64,000 nt of DNA, taken from NCBI GenBank assembly GCA_963662675.2, contig CAXXHP010000004.1:1-64000 (forward strand), given 5' to 3'. The notes under the pieces were generated by a model, which saw only the letters and a list, made by a program, of their open reading frames with translations, made no database searches and was not told the origin of the DNA. Origin of the DNA: G963662675 sp963662675. Its GTDB lineage: Bacteria; Bacteroidota; Bacteroidia; Bacteroidales; Prolixibacteraceae. Within the stretch, counting starts at the first letter, position 1. Each line of letters opens with the position of its first letter. Positions 53,066 to 62,441 of the stretch are shown piece by piece. The translations under genes and the position numbers were made by a program.

Positions 53066-54604
53066 TTAATGAACATGACCTGCATGTGGGTCAAGACTTC
53101 CTGTCGCAGTAGCCAGCTTAACCAGAACTGCGCCTTTTGTTACGATACGCTCATCAGCATGTAACCCGCTTTTTACAACACTTTCCAATCCATCGGTATC
53201 GCCAATGATGACCTGCCGTTTCTCAAATAGCTCGGGATCGAGTTGCACAAAGACAAAGAAGTTGCCTTGTTGCTCAACCAGTGCTGTATTGGGAATAATC
53301 ACCTGATTTATATCGGAGGTTGTTTTTAAGTTTAATTCAACAAGACTGCCTGGGAAGAAATCACCTTTGTTTTCAATCTCAAAATAAGCAGGGATTAGAA
53401 AGTTGTCTGGGCTAACCTGAGTTCCAATAGAAAGAAATTTCCCGTTCAACTCTTTATAGTCAATCCAATTATCCTGTGCCGGTAATCTCAAAAACACTTC
53501 GCTAATTTGGTTCACTTTGTTTGCATATTTTTGCTGAATGTCTGCTTTTAACTGCACGCTTTCTGTTGTTAATACACTGGCAATAGGATCACCTGCATTC
53601 ACATACTGTCCGTTACTAATAAATATTTCTCCAATGATTCCTGAAAAGGGAGCAGCAATGACTTGTCCTTGTGAATTGAAATTGCGCTTTAGATTTTCAT
53701 AAACTGCTTTTGCTTGTTCATAACTGCTTTTAGAGGCCAGTAATTCTTTTTGCGACACGATCTGTCTCTCAGCAAGCTTTTGCACCCGTTCGTAGTCTGC
53801 CATTTCTTTTTCGTAGTTTGACTGGGCAGAAGCATAAACCAACGAGGCATTGTCATTCCCCATTCCAGACCCGGTAATCGAGAATAATGCCCCTTTGTAA
53901 TTAATCGCTTTGCCCTCTACTAAATCAGATAGGATATAATTGACAACACCATTTGTATTTGCCGTTAGGATGGTGCTTTTATTGGGTAGCGCTTGCACTA
54001 GCGCTGTTGTTTTTATTACAGCACCGAAAGGTTTTGCTTCCGGGAAAGCAGTTGCAAAGTCAACTTTCCACGATTGTTCTTTGGTGAATGAAATTCCCGA
54101 TCCATGATCATCTTCCTCAGCTTCGAAAAATTCAATTGCATCGTGGTCGTCCTCAAAAACGATCACTTCGATTTGGATCTGCTTTTCTTGAGCATCCATA
54201 ATAATTTTAAAAATAAGCGATCCATTACCTACTGTTTCAGGGCGAAGATCAAACTCATAAATTCCAGCTTGGATAAAAGTGCCGGCACTATTTATTGATT
54301 GTCCGTTCACAGTAAGAGTTGCCATTACCTCAGCATTTTCTAACGGGTTGAAATTATTTAGAAAGGTGAAATGTCCAAGAATAGATGCACCTTCATTTAA
54401 GATAAATGGGTCAGCTTCGGCAAATAATTCAAATTCATCTGTGTAAGCAACCAATTCCTGTTTAATATCTGCATGATCGTGTTCTTCAATGGTGTCTTCA
54501 TGTTCATGCGCTTCTTCGGAATGATCGTCTTTTTGTGTTAGTTGACTTGTGCACGAAACAAAAAAAAGTGCCATTGCCAATACTAAATAAAGCATTCGCT
54601 TCAT
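53066..54604 (-). CDS. Periplasmic adaptor (CusB type) of the metal efflux pump
   Basis: 512 residues. Lipoprotein signal MKRMLYLVLAMALFFVSCTS with Cys18. A His/Asp/Glu-rich segment follows (HSEEAHEHEDTIEEHDHAD, about 28-46), another at about 163-169 (EEDDHGS), and the C-terminus ends in DPHAGHVH, all likely metal ligands. An extra N-terminal beta domain is present (about 50-150). The adaptor core has lipoyl-like halves around a coiled-coil (about 240-310, YASAQSNYEKEMADYERVQK). It starts the efflux operon and connects the RND pump with the outer-membrane channel. Confidence 0.93.
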   Translation of the reverse strand: MKRMLYLVLAMALFFVSCTSQLTQKDDHSEEAHEHEDTIEEHDHADIKQELVAYTDEFELFAEADPFILNEGASILGHFTFLNNFNPLENAEVMATLTVNGQSINSAGTFIQAGIYEFDLRPETVGNGSLIFKIIMDAQEKQIQIEVIVFEDDHDAIEFFEAEEDDHGSGISFTKEQSWKVDFATAFPEAKPFGAVIKTTALVQALPNKSTILTANTNGVVNYILSDLVEGKAINYKGALFSITGSGMGNDNASLVYASAQSNYEKEMADYERVQKLAERQIVSQKELLASKSSYEQAKAVYENLKRNFNSQGQVIAAPFSGIIGEIFISNGQYVNAGDPIASVLTTESVQLKADIQQKYANKVNQISEVFLRLPAQDNWIDYKELNGKFLSIGTQVSPDNFLIPAYFEIENKGDFFPGSLVELNLKTTSDINQVIIPNTALVEQQGNFFVFVQLDPELFEKRQVIIGDTDGLESVVKSGLHADERIVTKGAVLVKLATATGSLDPHAGHVH

Positions 54605-54769
54605 AATTCAATATTTAAAAGGATAAATAACTTGCTGATGTGTCGTTTATATTTAGCGGCAATTAGTTGAAATACTTTCTCCAACTTAAACTCCAGTTTC
54701 TACATATACTTAGACACATGAGGAACATTCATTTCGATTGTTCCAAAAACTATTAAATGTTTGAATGAA

Positions 54770-55171
54770 TTATGAAAGAGTGGGGGGACCCCTCAATTCG
54801 GAGGGTTGTTTTATAAATATTCCGGTGGGACTAAAGCTTTGATCTGCAAATATCAATTCTTGTTCAGAGACATAAGAGGGTTCTTCAAATAAAGATATAT
54901 CGCCAAGAAAAGTCGTTGAGATGAACACAATTTTTGAAGGAATCAATTCAACATTAAAATGACAATGAACTTCAGAATCGTGGTTGTGCTGACATTGATG
55001 TTGGCCTGATTCAAAAATTTGTTGTGCTTGTGAACTGTCTGCGATAATTTCAAAATTACATAAGTCGGCAATTGCATCGGAGTGATGGTGATGCGGAATG
55101 AGGCTATGAGCTAGTATAATGGAGTATACTGATAATAATACAAGGGATATGGTTTTCCGCAAAAATTGCAT
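54770..55171 (-). CDS. Small exported His/Cys-rich protein
   Basis: 133 residues. N-terminal signal peptide or membrane anchor (LVLLSVYSIILAHSLIP), then a metal-binding looking segment: HHHHSD (about 27-32) and CQHNHDSEVHCHF (about 59-71). The C-terminus is unremarkable. It lies just upstream of the metal efflux operon on the same strand (165-base gap) and likely captures or senses metal in the periplasm. No named family recognised. Its promoter lies only five bases upstream of the start codon, so its mRNA may be leaderless. Confidence 0.75.
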   Translation of the reverse strand: MQFLRKTISLVLLSVYSIILAHSLIPHHHHSDAIADLCNFEIIADSSQAQQIFESGQHQCQHNHDSEVHCHFNVELIPSKIVFISTTFLGDISLFEEPSYVSEQELIFADQSFSPTGIFIKQPSELRGPPTLS

Positions 55172-55175
55172 GGAA

Positions 55176-55183
55176 CAAAGATA
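55176..55183 (-). promoter_or_regulatory. -7 promoter element TATCTTTG before the His-rich protein
   Basis: Read on the minus strand this is an exact TAnnTTTG. A TTG (55208-55210, reverse) lies 24 bases upstream. The start codon follows after only four bases, so transcription would start at or inside it. Confidence 0.6.
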
Positions 55184-55468
55184 TAATTTTATAGCTATTT
55201 AGAACTACAACAATTAATCAGGTGTTTTTTGTTCGCAGAAATTTAAGAGATCAATAGGATATTGATTATAGGGTATTATACTCGGATTGTGATAAATGGC
55301 AGTATGTGGCTATTTTTGAATGAACATGGATTCATTTTTCTAGTTTATTATTGTGATTTTATGATCAGGCAAAAAAATGTATAGAAAAGCTCACTGAGTT
55401 ATGATCAGTAAAATTGTGTCGTTTTAAACGAATATTTTATAACTTCGTTTCGAAAAGATTTTATCACC

Positions 55469-56089
55469 ATGAAGATTTACTCAGTAGTGCGGTCATTTAT
55501 TACATTATTCTTGTTTCTTTTCTTGTCAGTTTCTGCTTTTGCTCAAGGTGGTAAGATCATCCGGAATCAGGGCGTTTATTATACGATAGAGCCAACGTAT
55601 GGTGTAGGATTTATTTCGAAAACGAATCATGCCACCGAAACCTCCGATTTGTCTCCTCTAAACATTGGATTAAGGGCATCCTATAATCAGTTTATAAATT
55701 ATAAAACGTCTGTGGGAGCTAGCTTTGGTTATATGCGTTATGAAGATCCAGGTATGACTACGTTTCCCTTGCTTGCTAACGTAAAATGGTATTATAGAAA
55801 GTCAGCGCATTCTCCGTTTTTTTATTCTGAAGGAGGCTATTCTGTTCGCTTTTCAAATAAAACACAGTTTAAAGGCTGGGTATATGAATTGGGCGTAGGC
55901 TATAGGTTTCGAATGAAAAAGAGAAATAATTTTTTATTCGTAAAACTTGGATATAGCGCTTTTAAAACAAATGAATGGGTTTGGGATTTGCGACGGGGTG
56001 ATTATGATCCCTTGGATCCTTATAAATGGCACTATATCAAAAGGCAATCCATTAACATTACTCTCGGTTATTACAAATCAAGTAGATAG
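55469..56089 (+). CDS. Outer-membrane beta-barrel-like protein
   Basis: 206 residues. Signal peptide (FITLFLFLFLSVSAFAQ). The mature part shows alternating aromatic/hydrophobic strands typical of small barrels: YYTIEPTYGVGFISK, NIGLRASYNQFI, VGASFGYMRYE, FFYSEGGYSVRFS, VYELGVGYRFRM, FLFVKLGYSAF, and a last strand SINITLGYYK. No named family. A TTG-N23-TAACTTCG promoter-like pair (55414/55440) precedes it. Function unknown, probably surface-exposed. Confidence 0.75.
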   Translation: MKIYSVVRSFITLFLFLFLSVSAFAQGGKIIRNQGVYYTIEPTYGVGFISKTNHATETSDLSPLNIGLRASYNQFINYKTSVGASFGYMRYEDPGMTTFPLLANVKWYYRKSAHSPFFYSEGGYSVRFSNKTQFKGWVYELGVGYRFRMKKRNNFLFVKLGYSAFKTNEWVWDLRRGDYDPLDPYKWHYIKRQSINITLGYYKSSR

Positions 56090-56140
56090 AAACAATAAAC
56101 GCACTTTTAAAGAGGTAGGATAAAACGATAGCATTTAGAA

Positions 56141-56275
56141 GAAAAGCTGTCCGGAAAGTATAGATACGAGTCATTATGAACTTGTTTCAGTATCTTATCA
56201 ACTGTGAAACAGATCCCCAAATAAATTAGGGATGACGTTTTTCAATGATTTCGTCTACTTTCTGGACAGCTTTCT
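56141..56275. repeat. Composite palindromic (MITE/REP-like) element
   Basis: Outer arms at 56141-56160 and 56256-56275 are inverted repeats (17 of 20 bases match; core AAAGCTGTCC). Inside, a left half resembling GTCATCCTGAACTTGTTTCAGGATCT (seen here with three changes, from 56172) faces a right half AGATCCCCAAATAAATTAGG followed by GATGAC. Both inner halves share the GTCAT...ATCT pattern in opposite orientation, each with its own small hairpin. It lies between convergent genes and could act as a transcription stop for both. The inner half pattern recalls short palindromes scattered in other bacterial genomes. Confidence 0.7.
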
Positions 56276-56277
56276 TT

Positions 56278-57894
56278 TTATGAATTGTATTTTGAAAGAC
56301 GATTTTCCTTTATCTTTTCATCGGTCAGATATTCTTCAAAATCCATGTATTTATCAATCACTCCATCAGGAGTTAAATCAATCACTCGTGAGCAAACAGA
56401 ACTGATGAACTCGTGGTCATGCGAAGCCATCAATATTTGTCCCGGATAAGTTTTCATATTGTTGTTGAAGGATTGAATTGATTCCATATCCAAATGGTTG
56501 GTTGGATGATCGAGGATTACCAAATTGGGATGTTCAAGCATCATGCGGGAAATCATGCAACGCATTTTCTCACCTCCTGATAATACCTTTACATTTTTGT
56601 GCAAGTCATCGCCTGAGAACAACATTTTTCCTAGGTATCCACGTAAGAATCCTTCACTGGTATCATGAGAATATTTGCCGAGCCATTCGTATAGAGTTTC
56701 CTTTTTTGTGAAGTATTCAGAATTGTCCATTGGCAAAAATGCGTTTGTTATGGTCACACCCCATTCAAAAGATCCGGATGTTGGCTCCAATTCTCCCATG
56801 ATGATTTTAAAGAAAGCTGTCATTACCCGGTTATCTTTTCCCAGAAACACAACTTTATCATCTTTTTCAATTGTGAAGTTCGCATCCTTAAAGAATACTT
56901 CTCCGTCTTGCTCGTAACTTAGTCCTTCAACACGCAATACACGGTCACCTGTTTGGCGTTCGGGTTGGAAAATAATTCCGGGATATCTACGGGTTGAAGC
57001 CTCAATTTCTTCAATATTAAGCTTGTCCAGCATCTTTTTACGGCTGGTCGTTTGTTTTGATTTTGCAACGTTTGCACTAAAGCGTCTGATAAATTCCTGC
57101 AACTCTTTCCGTTTTTCCTCTGCCTTTTTATTGGCATTTGCTTGTTGACGCAAAGCTAACTGGCTAGACTCATACCAGAAAGTATAGTTACCTGAGAATC
57201 CACGTATTTTACCATAGTCAATATCAACTACATCTGTACATACATTATCTAAAAAGTGTCTGTCATGGGAAACAACAATCACTGTATTCTGACAGTTGCT
57301 TAAATAGTTTTCCAGCCAAAGAACAGTCTCAAGGTCGAGATCATTTGTTGGCTCATCAAGAAGCAAGTTGTCTGGATTTCCGAACAACGCTTGAGCAAGT
57401 AAAACACGAACCTTTGCCTTTGCATCCAGATCCTTCATTTGCTGATAGTGCAAGCCTTCTTTAATACCCAATCCACTGAGTAACATCGCTGCATCACTCT
57501 CAGCATTCCAGCCATCCATGCCTGCAAATTCATCTTCAAGTTTGGCGGCCAACATGCCATCTTCCTCTGAAAAGTCTGGTTTGGCATACAAGGCATCTTT
57601 TTCTTTCATTACTCGCCAAAGCTCTTTGTGTCCTATCAGTACGGAATCCAGAACCGAGAAATCGTCAAATTCGTGGTGATCTTGTTTTAGAACAGAAAGC
57701 CGTTCGCCAGACCCCATCAAAATAGAACCTCGTGTAGGATCTAAATCTCCTGAAATTAGTCTAAGGAAAGTTGATTTACCTGCACCATTGGCACCAATTA
57801 CCCCGTAACAGTTCCCGGGTGTGAACTTTAGGTTTACATCTGAAAAAAGGGGTTTCTTCCCAAACTGAATAGCTAAATTTGAAACTGTAATCAT
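56278..57894 (-). CDS. ABC-F family ATPase
   Basis: 538 residues, two ABC cassettes in one chain and no membrane segments. First cassette: Walker A GANGAGKSTFLRLI (about 34-47), signature region about 148-165, LLDEPTNDLDLETVLWLE. The linker (about 235-320) has the charged QANANKKAEEKRKELQEFIRRF, as in ribosome-acting ABC-F proteins. Second cassette: LSGGEKMRCMISRMM, LVILDHPTNHLDMESIQ. It most resembles the YbiT branch. ABC-F proteins bind the ribosome E site and relieve stalled translation or drug action. Confidence 0.92.
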   Translation of the reverse strand: MITVSNLAIQFGKKPLFSDVNLKFTPGNCYGVIGANGAGKSTFLRLISGDLDPTRGSILMGSGERLSVLKQDHHEFDDFSVLDSVLIGHKELWRVMKEKDALYAKPDFSEEDGMLAAKLEDEFAGMDGWNAESDAAMLLSGLGIKEGLHYQQMKDLDAKAKVRVLLAQALFGNPDNLLLDEPTNDLDLETVLWLENYLSNCQNTVIVVSHDRHFLDNVCTDVVDIDYGKIRGFSGNYTFWYESSQLALRQQANANKKAEEKRKELQEFIRRFSANVAKSKQTTSRKKMLDKLNIEEIEASTRRYPGIIFQPERQTGDRVLRVEGLSYEQDGEVFFKDANFTIEKDDKVVFLGKDNRVMTAFFKIIMGELEPTSGSFEWGVTITNAFLPMDNSEYFTKKETLYEWLGKYSHDTSEGFLRGYLGKMLFSGDDLHKNVKVLSGGEKMRCMISRMMLEHPNLVILDHPTNHLDMESIQSFNNNMKTYPGQILMASHDHEFISSVCSRVIDLTPDGVIDKYMDFEEYLTDEKIKENRLSKYNS

Positions 57895-57924
57895 TCTATT
57901 TTAATAACTTATGGATTCGGGGCG

Positions 57925-57932
57925 CAAAGGTA
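57925..57932 (-). promoter_or_regulatory. -7 promoter element TACCTTTG before the ABC-F gene
   Basis: An exact TAnnTTTG followed by C on the minus strand, 30 bases before the start codon. No clear -33 TTG. Confidence 0.6.
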
Positions 57933-58047
57933 AGACAATTCATTCCTTGACCATCATTTTTTGGTTAATTTATCCTTAAGCTTCATTGTCTTATGATTTT
58001 GGAATAATATATAAGCTTGAATATGAGCTGATTTTTCGCTATTGATC

Positions 58048-59289
58048 TTAATCTGGTTTTTGTGTCTGTATTGATGATTTATATATTTCCTGTGCGGCTG
58101 GGAATGGCTGTAATGCTCGTTCAAAAATACCTAGCGAGTATGCAATGGTTAGCCCGTAATTGGTGATGGGAATGTTTAATTGTCTTGCTTTCATTATACG
58201 TGAAAGCATTTCACGACGGTTCCACATGCAGGCACCGCAATGAATAATGAGTTTATATTCAGAAATATTTTCAGGAAAGTCGCGACCTCGTACGCTGTCT
58301 ATGTGTAGTTTACCTCCTACATATTGAGTAAGCCAGCGGGGGATTTTTACTGTGCCAATATCCTCGCCAATCGGGTGATGCGAGCAGGCTTCGGCAATCA
58401 GAACTTTGTCACCGGCCTTAAGTTTATCAATGGCCATTGCTCCACGTACCATCTCTGTTAGATCTCCTTGGTAGCGGGCAAACAATATCGAGAAACTGGT
58501 CAGGGGAATTTCCGGAGGTGTGTCGGCTGCAACTTTCAGAAAGGCCTGGCTGTCGGTAACTACGAGTTTGGGTGGTTTGTTTAGCCTTGAAAAGGCTTTG
58601 CGGAGTTCGCGTTCCTTTACCACCATACAGAATGAATCGCCATCGAGCAAGTCACGGATACTTTGTACTTGCGGCAAAATAAGCCGGCCTTTAGGTGCTT
58701 CCTTGTCAATAGGAACTACAAGAATGGCTGCCTCGCCCGGACCAACTAAGTCGGCGACAATGCTCGGGCGATTTATGAAGTCGTCTGGTACACTTTTTAA
58801 AATTGCCTCACGCAATTCCTGAATACCGAAATTAGTGGTAGCCGATGTTTCCACTAACGGGAGTTTTTCTCCTGAAAAACTATTTAGCATGCAGTTACGT
58901 GATGGGTACAAATCTGATTTGTTGAAAACCAAGATTACAGGAATCTCTCTATCCCGAAGCTCCTGAAGAATTTTTTCTTCAAAATCGCCCCAATCTTTGC
59001 TGTTAGAAACAATGATCCCTAGATCAGTGCGGTCGATTACAGCCATTGTTTTGCTAATCCGTTTTTCGCCCAGCGCACCTACATCGTCAATTCCAGCTGT
59101 ATCAATAAATAAAACAGGGCCGAGAGGGAGTAGTTCCATTGGCTTTTCAACCGGGTCGGTAGTCGTTCCGGCAATCTCCGAAACAATGGAAACTTCTTGT
59201 TCTGTCAGGGCATTTAGTAGAGATGACTTACCTACGTTGCGGCGGCCAAATAGGCTTATGTGTAAGCGAAAGGATTTGGGTGCTTTCAT
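58048..59289 (-). CDS. hydF: [FeFe]-hydrogenase maturation GTPase HydF
   Basis: 413 residues. It is the scaffold on which the 2Fe subcluster is finished and from which it is handed to HydA. N-terminal GTPase: P-loop GRRNVGKS (15-22), switch SEIAGTTTDP, DTAGIDD, NKSD. Middle dimerisation domain. C-terminal cluster domain: a Cys-His (ACSHHP, about 300) and HCGAC (about 350), the Cys/His set that binds the 4Fe-4S cluster. Last gene of the TM1266-hydG-aspA-hydF operon, 53 bases after aspA. Confidence 0.96.
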   Translation of the reverse strand: MKAPKSFRLHISLFGRRNVGKSSLLNALTEQEVSIVSEIAGTTTDPVEKPMELLPLGPVLFIDTAGIDDVGALGEKRISKTMAVIDRTDLGIIVSNSKDWGDFEEKILQELRDREIPVILVFNKSDLYPSRNCMLNSFSGEKLPLVETSATTNFGIQELREAILKSVPDDFINRPSIVADLVGPGEAAILVVPIDKEAPKGRLILPQVQSIRDLLDGDSFCMVVKERELRKAFSRLNKPPKLVVTDSQAFLKVAADTPPEIPLTSFSILFARYQGDLTEMVRGAMAIDKLKAGDKVLIAEACSHHPIGEDIGTVKIPRWLTQYVGGKLHIDSVRGRDFPENISEYKLIIHCGACMWNRREMLSRIMKARQLNIPITNYGLTIAYSLGIFERALQPFPAAQEIYKSSIQTQKPD

Positions 59290-59342
59290 GTATCTATATT
59301 GAAAGTATAAACGATCAGTTTTTTAATAAACTATTTTTTGTG

Positions 59343-60734
59343 CTAAAAGCCTAATTTATTTACTGCTTCTGGCGAGATTAGTACATCAAAGTCTGACTCA
59401 TTCAGAAGTTGCTGCTGCAATATTATTTCCCGGATGCTTTTCTTCTCTGCTTTAGCTTGCGCTGCAATTTTTGAACATGTTTCATATCCCAATTTCGGGA
59501 TCAATGCTGTTATGATAGCTGTTGAATTTAAAACTTGCTCTCTACATTTTTCAATATTAGCAGTAATGCCGGTTACGCACTTTTGTGTTAAGGTTGAGGC
59601 TGCTCTGTCGAGAAGTTGAAGGCTGTCAAGTAAGGCATGGGCAATAAGTGGCATAGATTGGTTAAGTTCAAGGTTTCCACTCATTGCTGCCTGTGTAATT
59701 ACAAAATCGTTACCAATGGTTTGCATTGCCGCTTGAGTGACTGCTTCGGGAATAACGGGATTTACTTTCCCCGGCATAATGGAAGATCCTGCCTGCATTT
59801 GTGGTAGGTTAATTTCGCCAAACCCGGCATCGGGACCACTTGATAATAGACGTAGATCGTTCGAAACCTTAATCAAATTGGTGGCACAAGCTTTCAAAAT
59901 GCCCGACACTTCAACAAAAACATCTGCGTTTTGTGTATTTTCCATCATATTTTCGGCTCTAGCCAATGAGGTGTTGGTGAGTTCACGCAGGCGATCGGTT
60001 ACTTTGAAAATAAACTGTCGTGGTGCACCCAATCCACTTCCTATTGCTGTTCCCCCTAAGTTTACCACTCGTAGTCGCTCTTCACATTTATAAATACGCC
60101 AGCGGTCGCGATTAAAAGCTTCGGCATAGGCAGCCATTTCACGGCCAAGAGTGGTTAATACCGCATCTTGTAACTGCGTTCGACCAATTTTCACCACATC
60201 GGCAAACTCTTTTTCTTTATGCTGAAAGGCTTCTTGCAATTGCAACACCGAATGCTCTAGCCTTCGCAATAAAAAGATTGCAGCTAATTTTAAAGCGGTT
60301 GGGTACGTATCGTTCGTCGATTGGTGAAGGTTAACATTATCTAAAGGCGAAATGATTTCATAATTGCCTGGTTTTTTTCTCAGAATCTGTAAAGCACGGT
60401 TGGCTATCACCTCATTTACGTTCATGTTGGTTGAAGTTCCTGTGCCACCTTGCAATGCGTCTACCAATATGGAATCGGCAAGAAGTCCTTCTATCATTTC
60501 GCGGCAAGCTTGCTCAATGGCGTCAGCTTTTTTATTATCATTGAAATAACCCAGCTCTCGGTTTATTTGTGTGCAGGCCAGTTTTACCCACCCGAAAGCC
60601 TTCACCAATTCAGGATTTACCGGGCGTTGTGCTAGCTGAAAGTTCTCCATTGCACGTGCTGTGTGAATGCCGTAAAGCGCATCAGAAGGGATTTCTTTTG
60701 ATCCTAAAAAATCAGTCTCAGTGCGTTTTTTCAT
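59343..60734 (-). CDS. aspA: Aspartate ammonia-lyase inside the hyd operon
   Basis: 463 residues, fumarase/aspartase superfamily. The signature loop is GSSIMPGKVNP (about 315-325); TSTNMNVNEVIANRA (about 100-114) and DNVNLHQSTNDTYPT (about 132-146) form the active site, which is of the aspartase type. It splits aspartate to fumarate and ammonium. It lies 18 bases after hydG. Family members are found in hyd operons of several anaerobes; an ammonium source for the azadithiolate bridge is a plausible role. A plain catabolic aspartase carried along is the alternative. Confidence 0.92.
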   Translation of the reverse strand: MKKRTETDFLGSKEIPSDALYGIHTARAMENFQLAQRPVNPELVKAFGWVKLACTQINRELGYFNDNKKADAIEQACREMIEGLLADSILVDALQGGTGTSTNMNVNEVIANRALQILRKKPGNYEIISPLDNVNLHQSTNDTYPTALKLAAIFLLRRLEHSVLQLQEAFQHKEKEFADVVKIGRTQLQDAVLTTLGREMAAYAEAFNRDRWRIYKCEERLRVVNLGGTAIGSGLGAPRQFIFKVTDRLRELTNTSLARAENMMENTQNADVFVEVSGILKACATNLIKVSNDLRLLSSGPDAGFGEINLPQMQAGSSIMPGKVNPVIPEAVTQAAMQTIGNDFVITQAAMSGNLELNQSMPLIAHALLDSLQLLDRAASTLTQKCVTGITANIEKCREQVLNSTAIITALIPKLGYETCSKIAAQAKAEKKSIREIILQQQLLNESDFDVLISPEAVNKLGF

Positions 60735-60752
60735 TTTTATAAAGATATTATT

Positions 60753-62150
60753 TTAGCAGAAAACATCTTTCTGTCCGAGTTTCACCTGATCAACCAGTTT
60801 TCTCGCTCGTTCTGCTGGAAGTCCGTCCATCTCAGCAATCGTTTTTTCAATGAGTTTAAGACCTATTTCTCGGGTTTTGGGTGATGCGTAATTGTTGAGG
60901 TATTCCATAAAGCTGGACAAGGCATTTGGACCACAATGAGCTTTGATGGCGCCTGGTTTTGCTAGATCCATAAAGTCCTGCCCCGTGCGCCCTAATCGAT
61001 AACATCCTGTACAGAAAGATGGGACATAGCCCATCTCGGCAACATCACGAATGACTTCATCTAGATGGCGATGATCACCCAGACAAAACTGACCGGAGAT
61101 GTCATCATCTATATCTTCTTCATATCCACCCGGGTTTGTCTTGCTTCCTGCTGATATTTGAGAAACGCCCAGTGCAAAAGTTTCTCGGCGTATCTGCGCA
61201 GTTTCTCGGGTTGACATGATGATGCCTGTGTATGGAACAGCAACTCTAAGTATGGCAACAATTTTCCGAAATTCTAAATCGGAAACGGCATGTGGGGGAT
61301 GTGACGCAATATCAGATCCTGTAGCCGGCTCCAACCGTGGCACACTTATGGTGTGTGGCCCAACTCCAAATACTAGCTCCAGTTCCTTGATATGCTGCAT
61401 CATGGCTAGTAGCTCAAAACGGTAATCGAACAGACCAAATAACACGCCAATTCCTACATCGTCAATTCCGGCTTCCATAGCTCGGTGCAGCGAAGTGGCA
61501 CGCCAATCGTAATTCATCTTTTTTCCACCAACATGTACTTTTTTATAGGTTTCATGGTGATATGTTTCCTGGAAAATTTGGTAAGTACCAATTTTTGCAG
61601 CTTTTAATTCTTTGAACTCCTTAATTGAAAGCGGAGCTACATTAACATTGATTCGTCTGATTTCAGCGTCGTTGTACCGGGCTTCGTAGGCAGTTTGTAT
61701 CGAGTCTAATACATACTGAAAACCCTGACTGGGATACGATTCTCCAGCAACCATCAGCACTCTTTTATGTCCTTGTTTTATAAGTGCCTCTGTTTCGTGG
61801 GTGATTTCGTCCTGAGTTAGAACACGTCGTACAATATCTTTATTTTTTGCACGGAAAGCACAATAAGTACATTCGTTTGAGCAAAGGTTTGAAATATAAA
61901 GAGGAGCAAATAAAACCAACCGTTTTCCATATATGGTCTCTTTAATATAGTTGGCTGTTTCAAAAAGCTCGTGCAATTGTAGTGGATCACTGATGCCGGT
62001 CAAAATGGCCACATCTTGTAAGTTGAGACCTTTCATCTCACGTGCTTTAACGAGTACGTCACTGACCTGCTCAAAACTTGGCTTGCTATATTTTTGTAGA
62101 ATATTGCTTATTTCCTTCTCGTTAATGAATGATGCTGTTGATATATCCAT
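60753..62150 (-). CDS. hydG: [FeFe]-hydrogenase maturase HydG (radical SAM)
   Basis: 465 residues. It cleaves tyrosine to p-cresol, CO and CN- and builds an Fe(CO)2(CN) synthon. The radical SAM motif is CSNECTYCAF (C-x3-C-x2-C, about 88-95). The barrel has MVAGESYPSQGF and the substrate region NVNVAPLSIKEF. The C-terminal extension carries CTGCYRLGRTGQDFMDLAKPG (about 379-399) and a further Cys in IKAHCGPNAL, the C-x2-C-x22-C site of the auxiliary Fe-S cluster. These complete HydG hallmarks exclude ThiH. Confidence 0.97.
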   Translation of the reverse strand: MDISTASFINEKEISNILQKYSKPSFEQVSDVLVKAREMKGLNLQDVAILTGISDPLQLHELFETANYIKETIYGKRLVLFAPLYISNLCSNECTYCAFRAKNKDIVRRVLTQDEITHETEALIKQGHKRVLMVAGESYPSQGFQYVLDSIQTAYEARYNDAEIRRINVNVAPLSIKEFKELKAAKIGTYQIFQETYHHETYKKVHVGGKKMNYDWRATSLHRAMEAGIDDVGIGVLFGLFDYRFELLAMMQHIKELELVFGVGPHTISVPRLEPATGSDIASHPPHAVSDLEFRKIVAILRVAVPYTGIIMSTRETAQIRRETFALGVSQISAGSKTNPGGYEEDIDDDISGQFCLGDHRHLDEVIRDVAEMGYVPSFCTGCYRLGRTGQDFMDLAKPGAIKAHCGPNALSSFMEYLNNYASPKTREIGLKLIEKTIAEMDGLPAERARKLVDQVKLGQKDVFC

Positions 62151-62155
62151 GCTGA

Positions 62156-62410
62156 TTAATTTTTTGCTAATCCTGATTTTATTTGAACGCCATCAATGCT
62201 ACCCAAACGACCTGTCAGTTTGCCCAATTCATCGGTTGTACTGTCTACCACTAGAGTAATTACGGAGGTATTTTCTTTGATGTTTGGGATGCCTGTGCGA
62301 GCCAAAATAAGGTCGGCGTGGGTTGTGAGAATTTCGTTGACAGTTGTAGCACACCGACTACGGTCTTCAATAATGATTCCAACAAAACCCAATCGTTTTT
62401 GAGTGTTCAT
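62156..62410 (-). CDS. TM1266-type putative regulator of [Fe] hydrogenase
   Basis: 84 residues. It matches the small ACT-like family named after Thermotoga TM1266, described as a putative iron-only hydrogenase system regulator: RLGFVGIIIEDRSRCATTVNEILTTHADLILARTGIPN in the first half, VITLVVDSTTDELGKLTGRLGSIDGVQIKSGLA in the second. It is related to NikR C-domain-like folds and may bind a small ligand; there is no DNA-binding domain. First gene of the hyd operon, five bases before hydG. Confidence 0.88.
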   Translation of the reverse strand: MNTQKRLGFVGIIIEDRSRCATTVNEILTTHADLILARTGIPNIKENTSVITLVVDSTTDELGKLTGRLGSIDGVQIKSGLAKN

Positions 62411-62441
62411 GATCTTTGGTTTTTGCGGAAAAAAGGGAAAG

